Under the pieces are notes generated by a model that saw nothing but the letters and a program-made list of their open reading frames with translations, was not told where the DNA came from and searched no databases. Positions 54,474-63,678 of a stretch of 64,000 bases of DNA are shown piece by piece. The stretch spans positions 135,274 to 199,273 of the forward strand of contig CAKSKV010000003.1 of NCBI GenBank assembly GCA_934465535.1. The letters run 5' to 3'. Position 1 is the first letter of the stretch. Each line of letters starts with the position of its first letter. The position numbers and the translations under genes were made by a program. The DNA comes from an uncultured Clostridia bacterium. GTDB lineage: Bacteria > Bacillota > Clostridia > Christensenellales > QALW01.

Positions 54474-55826
54474 CTATCCTGCTGCATTTGCATAGGGCGA
54501 GCCGAATTCCGTAAAGGGATATACCACTCCCACGGCCTTGCCCAGAATCTCTCCGCGCTCAACCGCCCCCACGCGGCGGCTGTCCGTGCTGTCGCTGCGG
54601 TTATCTCCCATAAGGAAGTATTCATCCTCCCCCAGCACCACCGCCTCCATGCTCTGCGAATCTATTCTTTCCTTTTCAAGATAGCTCTCTTTAAGCGCCT
54701 CTCCGTTTATATATACCGTCCCCTGCCGTATGCTTACGGTGTCGCCCGGCAGGCCTATCACCCTTTTTACATAGCAGGTGTTTTTATTGTCGATATATCC
54801 GCCCTCTGCGGTCTTTGGATAGTGGCATATCACAATATCACCGCGCTGCGGCTGCCCGAAAACATAGCCCGCACGCCATACAAACAGCACCTCTCCGTTC
54901 TTAAGCGTGCCCAGCATGCTGCTGCCCTCTACCCGCGCAAAGAAAAACACAAAGCTGTTTATAAGCAGCGCAAGCACCGCCGCTGCGGCAAGCGCCGCCG
55001 CCCAGCTTGCTATCTCCCTGCCGATATTTGTGCGCTTCTGCTTCTGCCGCTGCTTTACCGCCGCCTCCTCGTCCCCCCTGTCAATGGGAGGAATAAGCAT
55101 TCCCGCGCTTGACGCTATCTCCGGCGGAATTCCCTTGTCCGGCTTGCCGTACTCAAGACGATACCGCACAAACTGCCGGTTGTTCACCGTCACCGTGTAG
55201 GGCGTCTCCAGCAGCATCTCCGGCTTTGTAAACATCGCCACCCGCTGCTTGCGCAGCAGCTCGTTGCGGTCTATCTGTATCTCCGGCTCTTCGCCGCCCT
55301 CCGCGCCTTTTGCTTTTTCCGGCTCTGCCTCCTTTGCGCCGTCCGGCTTTTTCCCTTCCGAGCCCCCCTCGGGCTTTTGCAGCGCATCGCCCTTTACGGC
55401 GCTTTCCTGTTCCGCTTCCTCCGGCTCCTGCGCTATTATCTCCCGCGTTCTCTTTACGGCAGCGCGCTTTTGCACGCTCTCCTGCGTCTCTGACGCCCTC
55501 TCTGTCTCCGCCGCTTTCGGCCGGCGCATATTACCGTCCGTTTCCGACGGCGCCTTCTCCCCGGTTCCTTCCCTCTGTGCGCGTTTCTCCGCCGCGCCGC
55601 CTGCCTGCGCATTTTCCTTAAAAATCGCAGTCTCCTCCGCCGCGCCGTTTTCCTCCGAGCGCGCGTTCTTTGCCGCCGCTGTGCCTTCCTCCGCGCTGCT
55701 CTCCTGCCTCTTTTTCTTCTGCTGCGCAAGCAGCCTGTCTATATCGTCCAGCAGATCATCCCCGCCCTGCGGAAGCTCCGCCGTATCAAAGGTCAGCTGA
55801 AACTCATCGTTTTTTTTCTTGCCCAT
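54474..55826 (-). CDS. lepB: Signal peptidase I with long cytoplasmic extension
   Basis: 450 residues, twice the usual length. The catalytic core is at the C-terminal end: span about 272-296, Ser303 in VEGSSM, Lys354 in VKRVIGLPGD, then GDNRSDSTDSRRVG. The first 265 residues are Glu/Lys/Ala-rich, low complexity, probably disordered, with a more ordered stretch near 185-235 (ETPYTVTVNNRQFVRYRLEYG). This extension must lie in the cytoplasm. GGAAGGATG precedes the ATG. The two peptidases may serve different substrates; the extension might bind another factor. Confidence 0.9.
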   Translation of the reverse strand: MGKKKNDEFQLTFDTAELPQGGDDLLDDIDRLLAQQKKKRQESSAEEGTAAAKNARSEENGAAEETAIFKENAQAGGAAEKRAQREGTGEKAPSETDGNMRRPKAAETERASETQESVQKRAAVKRTREIIAQEPEEAEQESAVKGDALQKPEGGSEGKKPDGAKEAEPEKAKGAEGGEEPEIQIDRNELLRKQRVAMFTKPEMLLETPYTVTVNNRQFVRYRLEYGKPDKGIPPEIASSAGMLIPPIDRGDEEAAVKQRQKQKRTNIGREIASWAAALAAAAVLALLINSFVFFFARVEGSSMLGTLKNGEVLFVWRAGYVFGQPQRGDIVICHYPKTAEGGYIDNKNTCYVKRVIGLPGDTVSIRQGTVYINGEALKESYLEKERIDSQSMEAVVLGEDEYFLMGDNRSDSTDSRRVGAVERGEILGKAVGVVYPFTEFGSPYANAAG

Positions 55827-55842
55827 ACGCGCATCCTTCCCG

Positions 55843-56034
55843 TTACTCCGTCCCCTCGGCCGGTATTATCTGCTTTATGCTCTTTTCGCACTTTGCCCTG
55901 TCCAGCATCACAATGTGTCCGCACTTATCGCATCTGAGCTTTATATCCGCCCCCGTGCGCGTCACCTTCCACCGGTTTCCGCCGCAGGGGTGTGTCTTTT
56001 TTGTAATTACGGTGTCGCCGACATTTATCGTCAT
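55843..56034 (-). CDS. DUF951-family protein
   Basis: 63 residues. NVGDTVITKKTHPCGG, W-V-RTGADIKLRC-KCGH and VMLDR are the DUF951 signature, with Cys residues (C-x2-C) likely binding zinc. Function unknown. ATG 56034 has AAGGAGAGG upstream; the longer reading lacks one. It is the first gene of the minus-strand operon. Confidence 0.87.
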   Translation of the reverse strand: MTINVGDTVITKKTHPCGGNRWKVTRTGADIKLRCDKCGHIVMLDRAKCEKSIKQIIPAEGTE

Positions 56035-56139
56035 CTCCGCGCCTCTCCTTGCCGCCGTAAAGCCGCCCGCCCCCGCTTTTTTTGCCCGCCGTGCGGACAC
56101 AGCCTCGTCTTTTTTTGCGTGCAGCCTGCCATTTTGTTT

Positions 56140-56168
56140 ATTGTACCATTTTCACGCCGTAAATACAA
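56140..56168 (-). promoter_or_regulatory. Promoter of the DUF951-lepB operon
   Basis: Minus strand TTGTAT (56168-56163), 17 bases, TACAAT (56145-56140). Confidence 0.65.
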
Positions 56169-56181
56169 GAAAAATTTATCC

Positions 56182-56211
56182 TTGACACGCTATGGCCGCA
56201 TATGCTATCAT
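56182..56211 (+). promoter_or_regulatory. Promoter of the EamA transporter gene
   Basis: TTGACA (56182-56187), 18 bases, TATCAT (56206-56211), divergent from the previous promoter. Confidence 0.65.
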
Positions 56212-56277
56212 TTGACAGACACTGTGCAAGCGTTTGCACAAACACATTTTCTCCGTCCGTAAAAAAGGAGCGCCGTC

Positions 56278-57162
56278 ATGCAGTATGTTCTTCTTGTAAT
56301 ATCCGTTGCCGTAACCCTGGGCTACAATCTCCTGCGCAACCGCTTCAGCAAGCACAACGCACGCAATCAGGCGGATTTTCATTCCTTCAACGCGGTATGC
56401 AGCCTTTTTTCCGCCTCCGTGCTGCTGATATTCGCCCTTGCAGAGGGCGCGCCCGCCCCCGGAGCCTATACCCTGCTTACGGGGCTTGCCTTCGGCGTGC
56501 TCACGGCGCTGGCGGCGCTTTTCAATATGCGCGCCTTTGAATGCGGCCCCGCCTCCTACACCACCCTTATAATCACCGCCTCCATGATGATCCCCGCCCT
56601 CTCCGGCCCTCTGTTCTTCCATGAAGGCATAAGCGCCCTCAAGCTTGCGGGCTGCGCCCTGATGCTTGTGTCCCTGGCGCTGTCCGTGTGCGAAAAGGGG
56701 CAAAACCGCAAGGCAAATCTCCGCTGGTTTTTGCTGTGCCTTGCAGCCATGCTCTGCTCGGGAGGCATCGGCATCATGCAGAAGCTGCACCAGAGCTCCC
56801 CCCACGCCTCCCAGCTTATGTATTTTCTCGTCACCGCCTTTGCCGTCAGCGCCGTCTACTCCGCCGCCGCCCTTGTTTTCTACAAAATGCGCGGTCAGAC
56901 CCCGCAGATAAGCTATTCCCCCCGCCGTCCCGTCGTGTATATGTCCCTTGCAAGCGGCGCGGCAATAGCCGCAGCCAATGTCATAAATCTTTATCTCTCC
57001 GGGGTAATGCCCAGCATAGTGTTCTTCCCCACGGTAAACGGCGCGAATCTGCTGCTTATGCTGCTTATCTCCACCGTTTTTCTCAAGGAACGCCTCAGCC
57101 GCGCCAAATGGATAGGCATAGTTGTGGGCTGCGCTGCCATTGCCCTTTTGTGCATAGGCTGA
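56278..57162 (+). CDS. EamA/DMT-family transporter
   Basis: 294 residues with about ten hydrophobic segments in two halves, the EamA layout. Each half ends with a short loop (FFHEGISALKLAGC, FLKERLSRAKWIGI) typical of this group. It exports or imports a small metabolite; the substrate is unknown. AAAAAAGGAG precedes the ATG. It is followed by a LacI regulator gene with about 95 bases between. Confidence 0.87.
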   Translation: MQYVLLVISVAVTLGYNLLRNRFSKHNARNQADFHSFNAVCSLFSASVLLIFALAEGAPAPGAYTLLTGLAFGVLTALAALFNMRAFECGPASYTTLIITASMMIPALSGPLFFHEGISALKLAGCALMLVSLALSVCEKGQNRKANLRWFLLCLAAMLCSGGIGIMQKLHQSSPHASQLMYFLVTAFAVSAVYSAAALVFYKMRGQTPQISYSPRRPVVYMSLASGAAIAAANVINLYLSGVMPSIVFFPTVNGANLLLMLLISTVFLKERLSRAKWIGIVVGCAAIALLCIG

Positions 57163-57257
57163 TCTCCGCCCGCCTTTTGGCCACGATTTTTATATCCGAT
57201 ATTCTCACATACATATACGCAACACATGCATATACGCATACGCATTAAGGAGCCGCC

Positions 57258-58334
57258 ATGGAAAAAAAACGCTGCACCATCACCACCATTGCCCGCGAGC
57301 TGGGCATCGCCCCCTCTACGGTAAGCCGTGCCTTTGACCCCGGCTCCCGCATAAGCGATGAGGCCCGCAGGCGCATAACGGAATATGCCGCCGCCCGCGG
57401 ATATGTCCCCAACCGTGCCGCCTCCCGGCTGTCGGCACGCGAAACCTGCATAGGCGTAATCCTCAACGCCTCCTATGCCCCCGGCCTTAACGAGCTGCTG
57501 CGCGGTATAGAGGACGCCCTCAGGGAAAACTACGATTATAAGCTCAACGCCGAGGTCCGCCTTCTGCGCTTTACCACCAAGGAGGAGGAAACCGACGCCG
57601 TGCGCCGCGCATTGAGCGAGCTTTCCGACTGCCGCGCCCTGATCGTAAGCGGAATAACCGCCCCTCAAAGCACGGCTCTTATTGCCGACCGCTGCGCCGG
57701 CGGCATCCCCCCCGTGCTGCTGCAATCGGAAATAAACGGGCTGCACGGGCTTTTCACCTCAGCGCACGACCCCGCCGCCTCCGCCGTCATGGCGGCGGAG
57801 TTTCTCTCCTGCTGTCTGCGTCTTGGCAAAAAACGCGTTGCGCTTTTCACCGGCAACCGCGACGCCACCGTTCACTCCGCAGCCGTGCACGCCTTTGAAG
57901 GGGCCGCAGCGCGTCTGGGGCTTGATATCACCCTCTCCTTTGATATGAAGGACGATCCCGCCGTGCTGGAGGCCGCCCTCCTCCGCCTTTTGGGCGAGGA
58001 CACCGCCGACGGCATATACATAACCAGCGGCCAGTCCCTTCCCTTGTGCCGCTATGTAAAGGGGCTGTCCTCCCGCCCCGCGCTTGTCACCTTCGATACC
58101 TATCCCGAGCTGGACAGCTATATAACGGACGGCACCGTAAGCGCCACCATATATCAGGATCTCCGCTCTCAGGCGCGCGCCGCCTTCACCCTGCTTGCAA
58201 AATACCTGCTTGAGGGCACAATGCCCCCCAAGCGTTTTTCTCCCGTCCCGGTGCTTGTGCTGCCCTGCGTGCTGCACGAATACCGCGCAAAGGAGGCCGC
58301 CGGTCTTTCCTGCCTTAATGTCCGCTGCGTCTGA
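57258..58334 (+). CDS. LacI-family transcriptional regulator
   Basis: 358 residues. The helix-turn-helix lies near residues 8-27 (ITTIARELGIAPSTVSRAF), with the hinge helix after YVPNRAASRL. A periplasmic-binding-like effector domain follows with GVILN, FTGNRD and FDTYPEL. It precedes the GH36 alpha-galactosidase by 95 bases, so it probably represses it in response to a galactoside. AAGGAGCC precedes the ATG. No clear palindromic operator was found in the gap. Confidence 0.9.
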   Translation: MEKKRCTITTIARELGIAPSTVSRAFDPGSRISDEARRRITEYAAARGYVPNRAASRLSARETCIGVILNASYAPGLNELLRGIEDALRENYDYKLNAEVRLLRFTTKEEETDAVRRALSELSDCRALIVSGITAPQSTALIADRCAGGIPPVLLQSEINGLHGLFTSAHDPAASAVMAAEFLSCCLRLGKKRVALFTGNRDATVHSAAVHAFEGAAARLGLDITLSFDMKDDPAVLEAALLRLLGEDTADGIYITSGQSLPLCRYVKGLSSRPALVTFDTYPELDSYITDGTVSATIYQDLRSQARAAFTLLAKYLLEGTMPPKRFSPVPVLVLPCVLHEYRAKEAAGLSCLNVRCV

Positions 58335-58429
58335 AGCGCAAAAATGCGCCCGCCGCTCCGGCTGCGGTACTTTTTGCCCTTACCCACCCTTAAAATCAAA
58401 ACACCGTAAAAATAAAAGGAGTCTTTATT

Positions 58430-60547
58430 ATGCAATACGATAATTTTTCCGACATCTATCTCCCGCAGGGCGGCGCGCCCTCAGTATGCTACCGCAGCGG
58501 GCTTACCGTCTATGAGGAATTTCTTGACGGCGGAGTGCTTTGCTCCGGCGGCTGGAACACCGCCGGCTATCCCCTGAATGTCCTAAGCGCCTGCCCCTCC
58601 CGCTTCTCCCGCGGCGATTTCCGCCGCCCCTGCGTTTTCGGCATCACCGCAAACGGCGTGCGGCTTGACAGCGGCTGGCTCTGGGAGGGCTGCACCGTAT
58701 CGTCGGAGAAGGACATACGCACCGCGCGCCTGCTGCTTAAAAGCACCGTCCTGCCCGTTTGCCTCACCGTCATCACCCGTCTTGACGGCACCGGCATCCT
58801 TTCCCGGCAGCTGGAAATAGAAAATATCGGAGCGGAGCCCCTTAACATCTCCGAGCTTTCCGTTATGCAGGGCGGCGCGGAAATAACCGCCGTCCCCGCC
58901 TACATTCAAAACCGCGAAAGCATATACCGTCTTGGATATATGCAGTTTGACGATTTCTACGGCGAGGGCGACTTCAATTGGCGCACCCTCCCGCCGGATA
59001 TAACCTCCTTCGAGGGGCGCTTCGGCCGCCCGCGCCACCGCTACCCCATGTTCCTGCTGCAAAACTCCCTCACCGGCACCGTTTTCACCGGGCAATTGGG
59101 CTGGAGCGCCGGCTACCGCTTCACCTTCGATCTTGATATGCACGAGGAAAAGGGCGCGGCGCGGCTTTGGTTCTCCGCCGATATAACCGGCAACGCCCCC
59201 GTCAGAATAATTGCCCCCGGAGAGGTGTACCGCACTCCGGCGCTGGAAATAGGCATGCTTCAGGGCGACCCCGACGAAGCGGTAAACCGCATGAATTCCC
59301 ACCTGCGGCGCAGCGTCATGCCCTCACGGCACGCGCAAAGCTGCCTTGTGGGCGCCGGCATGGGGGCCGAGCACGATATGTCCCCTGAAACAAGCAAACG
59401 CTTTATCGACCAGATGGCCTATATCGGCTGCGAAGCCTTCATAGTGGATGCCGGCTGGTTCTGCCCGCCCGGAGAGCAGATGTCCCGTTGGTACGAGCTA
59501 AACGGCAGCTGGATCCCGGATAAGGACCGCTACCCCGGCGGCATAGGCGAGCTTAGGGACTACTGCCATGAAAAGGGCATGAAATTCGGCCTGTGGATGG
59601 AGCCGGAACGCCCCGGCGCCGCCAGCGCCGTATATAAAGAGCATCCCGAGTGGTTCACCGAAAACTTTGATTCCTCCCGCGGCGCCCTGCTGGATTTCAC
59701 CGTACCCAATGCCGCTCAGTGGGCGGAAAGCGAATGCGTGCGCGTAATAGAGCAATACGGCGTCGACCTTTTCCGGGTGGATTACAACATCGTCACCCCC
59801 GAGCTTTTCACCGCCCGCCGCGGCGCTCCGGGCGGCACCTCCGCAGAGCACACCGAGGCGGTGTACGCCATGTACGAGCGTCTGCGCAAGCGCTTCCCAG
59901 ATGTGATATTTGAAAACTGCGCAAGCGGCGGCGGACGCTGCGACTGCGGCATTATGCGTTATTTTGACCACACATGGGTCTCCGACGATCAGGTGCCCCC
60001 CATGTCCCGGCGCATAACCGCCGGCATGACCATGGCGCTTCCCCCCGAGCGGGTGGACCGCCTTGTGGCCGGAATGGGCTGCCACAGGCTGGCCTCCCTT
60101 GACTATCATATGAGAAACGCAATCCTGGGGCATATCTCCATGAATGTGCTCTCGCCCAAGGACGCCGCCTTCAACCCCGAACAGCTGGATTTTATAAAGC
60201 ACAGCATCGCCCTTTATAAAAGCTTCATCCGTCCCTTCCTGCCGGAGTGCCGCATATACCACCACACCGAGCAAAGCCGCGATTATATGCACGGCCGCCC
60301 CTCCGTGCTGGAAATAGCCTCCAAGGAGCGCGACCGCGCCGCCGTAACGGTGCTCACCGCCCCAAACGGCGCTGCGGACGAAATAAAAATAATCCCGCGC
60401 GGCCTTTCCTTAAGCGGGAATTACGAAGTGACCCTTGATAACACCGGCGATATTCTGCGCATGAGCGCCGCCGAGCTTGCACGCGGCATCACCCTGCGCA
60501 TCCCCGCCTCCCTCTCCAGCGAGCTTATCCTCCTGCGCCGCCTCTAA
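58430..60547 (+). CDS. Alpha-galactosidase, glycoside hydrolase family 36-like
   Basis: 705 residues. An N-terminal beta-supersandwich is followed by a catalytic TIM barrel: FIVDAGWF, KFGLWMEPE, LFRVDYN with nucleophile D451, CASGGGRCDCGIM and WVSDDQ with acid/base candidate D519 or D520. These are GH36 features, although the classical KWDMN is replaced by FRVDYN. No signal peptide, so cytoplasmic. It would split raffinose- or melibiose-like galactosides after import. AAAAGGAG precedes the ATG. It is distinct from the GH27 enzyme at 34978. Confidence 0.92.
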   Translation: MQYDNFSDIYLPQGGAPSVCYRSGLTVYEEFLDGGVLCSGGWNTAGYPLNVLSACPSRFSRGDFRRPCVFGITANGVRLDSGWLWEGCTVSSEKDIRTARLLLKSTVLPVCLTVITRLDGTGILSRQLEIENIGAEPLNISELSVMQGGAEITAVPAYIQNRESIYRLGYMQFDDFYGEGDFNWRTLPPDITSFEGRFGRPRHRYPMFLLQNSLTGTVFTGQLGWSAGYRFTFDLDMHEEKGAARLWFSADITGNAPVRIIAPGEVYRTPALEIGMLQGDPDEAVNRMNSHLRRSVMPSRHAQSCLVGAGMGAEHDMSPETSKRFIDQMAYIGCEAFIVDAGWFCPPGEQMSRWYELNGSWIPDKDRYPGGIGELRDYCHEKGMKFGLWMEPERPGAASAVYKEHPEWFTENFDSSRGALLDFTVPNAAQWAESECVRVIEQYGVDLFRVDYNIVTPELFTARRGAPGGTSAEHTEAVYAMYERLRKRFPDVIFENCASGGGRCDCGIMRYFDHTWVSDDQVPPMSRRITAGMTMALPPERVDRLVAGMGCHRLASLDYHMRNAILGHISMNVLSPKDAAFNPEQLDFIKHSIALYKSFIRPFLPECRIYHHTEQSRDYMHGRPSVLEIASKERDRAAVTVLTAPNGAADEIKIIPRGLSLSGNYEVTLDNTGDILRMSAAELARGITLRIPASLSSELILLRRL

Positions 60548-60603
60548 CCCCGGCAAAAAAGCGACCCCACGAAAGCAAAAAATCGGGTCGGCTCTTCAGC
60601 CTC

Positions 60604-60631
60604 GGCAGAGCATATTTTGCTCTGCCCTTTT
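60604..60631 (+). terminator. Terminator after the GH36 gene
   Basis: A 9-bp stem (60604-60612 with 60618-60626) is followed by a T run. The rest of 60632-60867 shows no gene. Confidence 0.88.
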
Positions 60632-60867
60632 TATTTCACCGGCATAAATATTTCCCCTGAAAAAATACTATAAAATCCTTCCGCAAAAAAATTTTATCAA
60701 AAATAACGCGGTTTTTAACGGTTTTTTAAGCGTTTTTTGCGCCTTTTTTCACGGTTTTTAACCGCTTTTTTGCATTTTTCTTCACCGGCATAAAGAGATG
60801 AGCATAAAATGTAATCGGGGAAAAGCCCGTAATTTCGGGCCAAATCACCCCCACAGGGAGCGATTTT

Positions 60868-61236
60868 ATGGATTTCATGGATATTGCCGCTCTTCCGGCA
60901 ATAACCGCCGTAGTATATCTTTGCGCCTTTTTTCTTAAAAATCTTTGCCGCAGCGAACGCTTCTGCCGCCTGATACCGCCTGTGTGCGGGCTTTTCGGGC
61001 TTGCCCTGGGGCTTGTGTGCTTCTTTTTTATTCCCGGCGCCCTGCCCGCGGACAACTGGCTAAGCGCCGCCGCAACAGGGGCGGTAAGCGGCCTTGCCGC
61101 AACGGGCGTGCATCAGGTCTATAAGCAGTCCCGTGAAAAGGAAAGCGGCGAAAACAGCGGTGCGGGCGGCACTTTGAGCTACACCGCGCAAAACGACGAC
61201 GGCCATCAGGAGGACGACGGAAATGACTATGCTTGA
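60868..61236 (+). CDS. Phage holin-like membrane protein
   Basis: 122 residues. Two hydrophobic segments (about 8-25 and 36-57) and a third amphipathic one (about 64-82) with VSGLAATGVHQVYKQ, then a polar tail. This pattern and the next gene fit a phage holin of the Phage_holin_5-like group, which makes the membrane pore for lysis. A ribosome site (AGGGAG) lies before the ATG. It overlaps the endolysin gene by 14 bases. Confidence 0.75.
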   Translation: MDFMDIAALPAITAVVYLCAFFLKNLCRSERFCRLIPPVCGLFGLALGLVCFFFIPGALPADNWLSAAATGAVSGLAATGVHQVYKQSREKESGENSGAGGTLSYTAQNDDGHQEDDGNDYA

Positions 61237-62065
61237 AAGCTTTATAGCCTATCTTGAGCAGGAAATCGTGCGAGGCAGCATATATGTTCTGGGAGCGCAG
61301 GGACAGCGCGCCCCGTTTGACACCGCCTGGCTCAAGGTAAGGGAGCACGGCGATGAAAAGAATGTTCTGCGCTGCCGCAGGCTGCTTGCAAAACGCCTTG
61401 CAGAGGGGTATCCCGAAAAAAGCATAGGTGCCTTCGACTGCTCGGGGCTTGGAATGTACTGGCTTGAGAATGTAAAAAAGCTGCTGCCGCAGGATCTTAA
61501 TTCCAACGGCATGAAGGGGCTGTGTGAGCCTGTATCGCGCGCTCAGCTGCGCCGCGGCGACTGGGTTTTTATCCTCAATGACGCCGGGCGCGCCGTTCAT
61601 GTGGGCTTTGCGGTAAACAGCCGGCAGGTTATTGAATGTCGGGGACGGGATTACGGCGTGGTGCGCACCGAGACCGATGCCCGTCCGTGGAATTTTTTCG
61701 GCCGGCCGAGGCTGTTTGCGTATGAAATTGAGGGCTATACCGTATCAAGAAGGCTAAAAAAGGGCGATAAGGGCGAGGATGTGCGCGCGCTTCAGCATCA
61801 GCTTATGCTGTATGGCTATATGCTTAAAAAGCACGGAGCGGACGGCATTTTCGGTGCCAAAACCCTGAACGGGCTTCTTAAAATGCAAAAGGAGACCGGG
61901 CTTGAGCAAACGGGAGAGGCCAAAAGGGGCACACTGGAGGCGCTTGGGCTGATATGCGCCATACCGGACGAACCCTGCACCGAATTAAAAGCCGAGCTGG
62001 AGCGCGTTAAAAAGGAGCTGGAAAGCGCAAAACAGCAGCTGAAAAACACGGAAAAACAGCAATAA
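61223..62065 (+). CDS. NlpC/P60 endolysin with peptidoglycan-binding domain
   Basis: 280 residues. The N-terminal NlpC/P60 domain has C73 in AFDCSG and H126 in VHVGFA as the catalytic pair. A peptidoglycan-binding_1 domain follows (about 180-250: LKKGDKGEDVRALQHQL, DGIFGAKTLNGLL), then a coiled-coil tail of Lys/Glu. It cleaves peptide bonds in peptidoglycan. AGGAGG lies nine bases before ATG 61223. With the holin upstream it makes a lysis cassette; no other phage gene is nearby. Confidence 0.9.
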   Translation: MTMLESFIAYLEQEIVRGSIYVLGAQGQRAPFDTAWLKVREHGDEKNVLRCRRLLAKRLAEGYPEKSIGAFDCSGLGMYWLENVKKLLPQDLNSNGMKGLCEPVSRAQLRRGDWVFILNDAGRAVHVGFAVNSRQVIECRGRDYGVVRTETDARPWNFFGRPRLFAYEIEGYTVSRRLKKGDKGEDVRALQHQLMLYGYMLKKHGADGIFGAKTLNGLLKMQKETGLEQTGEAKRGTLEALGLICAIPDEPCTELKAELERVKKELESAKQQLKNTEKQQ

Positions 62066-62111
62066 AAGGCCAAAAAACAGTTAAAAAAGCGTATTTTTAA
62101 TCAAACGGCAG

Positions 62112-62145
62112 GCAGCCCCGAGGGTATATCCGGGGCTGCTTTTTT
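62112..62145 (+). terminator. Terminator after the endolysin
   Basis: A 9-bp GC-rich stem (62112-62120 with 62131-62139) is followed by six T residues. Confidence 0.88.
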
Positions 62146-62230
62146 GTTTTGAAAACAGCCCCGGCAGCAAACTCCGAAAGCACAACCGATAAACGGCACC
62201 TGCGTTTTACCGCCCAAACCCGTATTTAAT

Positions 62231-63277
62231 CTATGCTTTAATATACCGCGCCGCCCTTGCCGCGCCGATTATTTTTACCGAACCTGTTTTGACCATTTCG
62301 CCCAGGACGGCTTCAACAGTCGTGGGGCTGACATCGGGGAGAATCTTGCAAATCTCTGCTTTGGACAGCGGTGTCAGGCTGTTCAGGACGGTTGCCTCCA
62401 CACGGGCCTTCTTCGTGATCTTCTTGCCATGAGCCACCGCAAACCGCTTGTCCAGTTCCTTATAGCACATATAGAGTGTGGACAGGAAATTCTCGATAAA
62501 GGGAAAATAGGAGTTCTCGTTCGTTTCCCACCCTGCCGAGGATTGCCGCAGGGCTTCGTAATAATACGCCTTGTAGTTGTTGATCTGCTCCTCAAAGGAC
62601 ACATATTTACCGGCGTCAAAGCCGTTTTTGTATAACAGCAGCAGTGAGAGCAGGCGGGACATTCTGCCGTTGCCGTCCCGGAACGGGTGGATGCAGAGGA
62701 AGTCCAGAATCACGCAGGGGATCAAAAGAAGCTGATTGATATTCGCATCGCTTCGGGCATCCAGATAGGCAAGCTCCAACTGCTCCATTGCTTTCGGCGT
62801 TTCGCTTGCGGGCGTGGGACGGAAGCGGACACGACGATTTCCGTCTGCGTCAATTTCCAAAATCACATTGTCGTCCATCTTGTACTGTCCGCCGTACTCA
62901 TAGCCCGCAAAACTCATCATCATTTCGTGCAGACGCAGAATGTCGCTCTGCCGGAAGTCAATATGTTCATAGCCTAAGTGGATCTCATTCAGCGCATCTC
63001 TGTACCCGGCTATCTCCGCCTCGTTGTGGTTCAGCGGGGCGCTGTTCTGATTGACAATGGCGGCGATGCGCTCGTCGCTGGTCACAATGCCTTCGATGGC
63101 GTTGGAGCTTTTGATGGACTGCACCTTTGCGACAGCCTCCAGCTCCGTGAAGATCTGCGTGTATTCTTCCTTGCGCACGCCAGCCATCGTTTTGAGCGCC
63201 GCAATATTGGAAGTGAGGTTCACAAGGCTTGCCGGCAGCAAGCCGTTATTCAAAAAGGAATAATCGAATTTTCTCAT
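62231..63277 (-). CDS. Class II Fic-family protein
   Basis: 348 residues from ATG 63277 (an upstream in-frame GTG lies inside the operator dyad). The inhibitory helix motif S58-x3-E62-G63 precedes the Fic core; HPFRDGNGRMSR begins at residue 197. A winged-helix-like C-terminal domain (about 285-348) follows. Fic proteins of this type AMPylate proteins and inhibit themselves through the S-x3-E-G helix. The C-terminal domain may bind DNA. Codon use is less GC-biased than its neighbours. Promoter and dyad sit directly upstream. Confidence 0.92.
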   Translation of the reverse strand: MRKFDYSFLNNGLLPASLVNLTSNIAALKTMAGVRKEEYTQIFTELEAVAKVQSIKSSNAIEGIVTSDERIAAIVNQNSAPLNHNEAEIAGYRDALNEIHLGYEHIDFRQSDILRLHEMMMSFAGYEYGGQYKMDDNVILEIDADGNRRVRFRPTPASETPKAMEQLELAYLDARSDANINQLLLIPCVILDFLCIHPFRDGNGRMSRLLSLLLLYKNGFDAGKYVSFEEQINNYKAYYYEALRQSSAGWETNENSYFPFIENFLSTLYMCYKELDKRFAVAHGKKITKKARVEATVLNSLTPLSKAEICKILPDVSPTTVEAVLGEMVKTGSVKIIGAARAARYIKA

Positions 63278-63287
63278 ACAGCACCAG

Positions 63288-63330
63288 CCTTTCTGCACAT
63301 AATTATAGCATATTATGTGCAGAAAGGCAA
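63288..63330 (-). promoter_or_regulatory. Promoter and operator dyad of the Fic gene
   Basis: A perfect 16-bp inverted repeat (63288-63303 with 63312-63327, 8-base centre) covers the promoter: minus strand TTGCCT (63330-63325) and TATAAT (63307-63302) with 17 bases between. AAAGG in one arm also serves as ribosome site. A protein bound here would block transcription, so autoregulation by the Fic C-terminal domain is possible. Confidence 0.8.
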
Positions 63331-63345
63331 GCCGCTATCCCAATT

Positions 63346-63378
63346 ATCTGCATATACTTCTTTGAAATATATGCAGAT
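63346..63378. repeat. 11-bp inverted repeat upstream of the Fic promoter
   Basis: 63346-63356 pairs perfectly with 63368-63378 around an 11-base centre. It shares the CTGCA/TGCAG core with the operator dyad, so it may be a second binding site. Confidence 0.6.
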
Positions 63379-63678
63379 ATAACATCCAAATAGGCAGTAA
63401 TGTGAGAAAACGGCACGGGGTTTCCGTGCCGTCTGCGTCAGATCGCCTTGACTTATTTGAAGTAGGCCGCGGCATCGGTAATCCAAGGCAACAAAGGTAT
63501 CTTCGACCATGTAAGTGCAATATCCAGCAAGAGGGCGTTGCCCTATCCTATTTTTAGTATACCGCAGCCGCCCTCATCTTTCAACCACCCACCCCCGCGC
63601 ATGCCCCCTCGAATATGACCTCTCCAGTGCCTGAAACACCACTCAAACACCCCATTTACAGGACAATTTTTTGCCTGA

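Noticed and set aside
63456..63535. Minus-strand tail reading LLDIALTWSKIP before a stop
   Set aside because: It may be the end of a lost gene, but it is too short and has no recognisable family.
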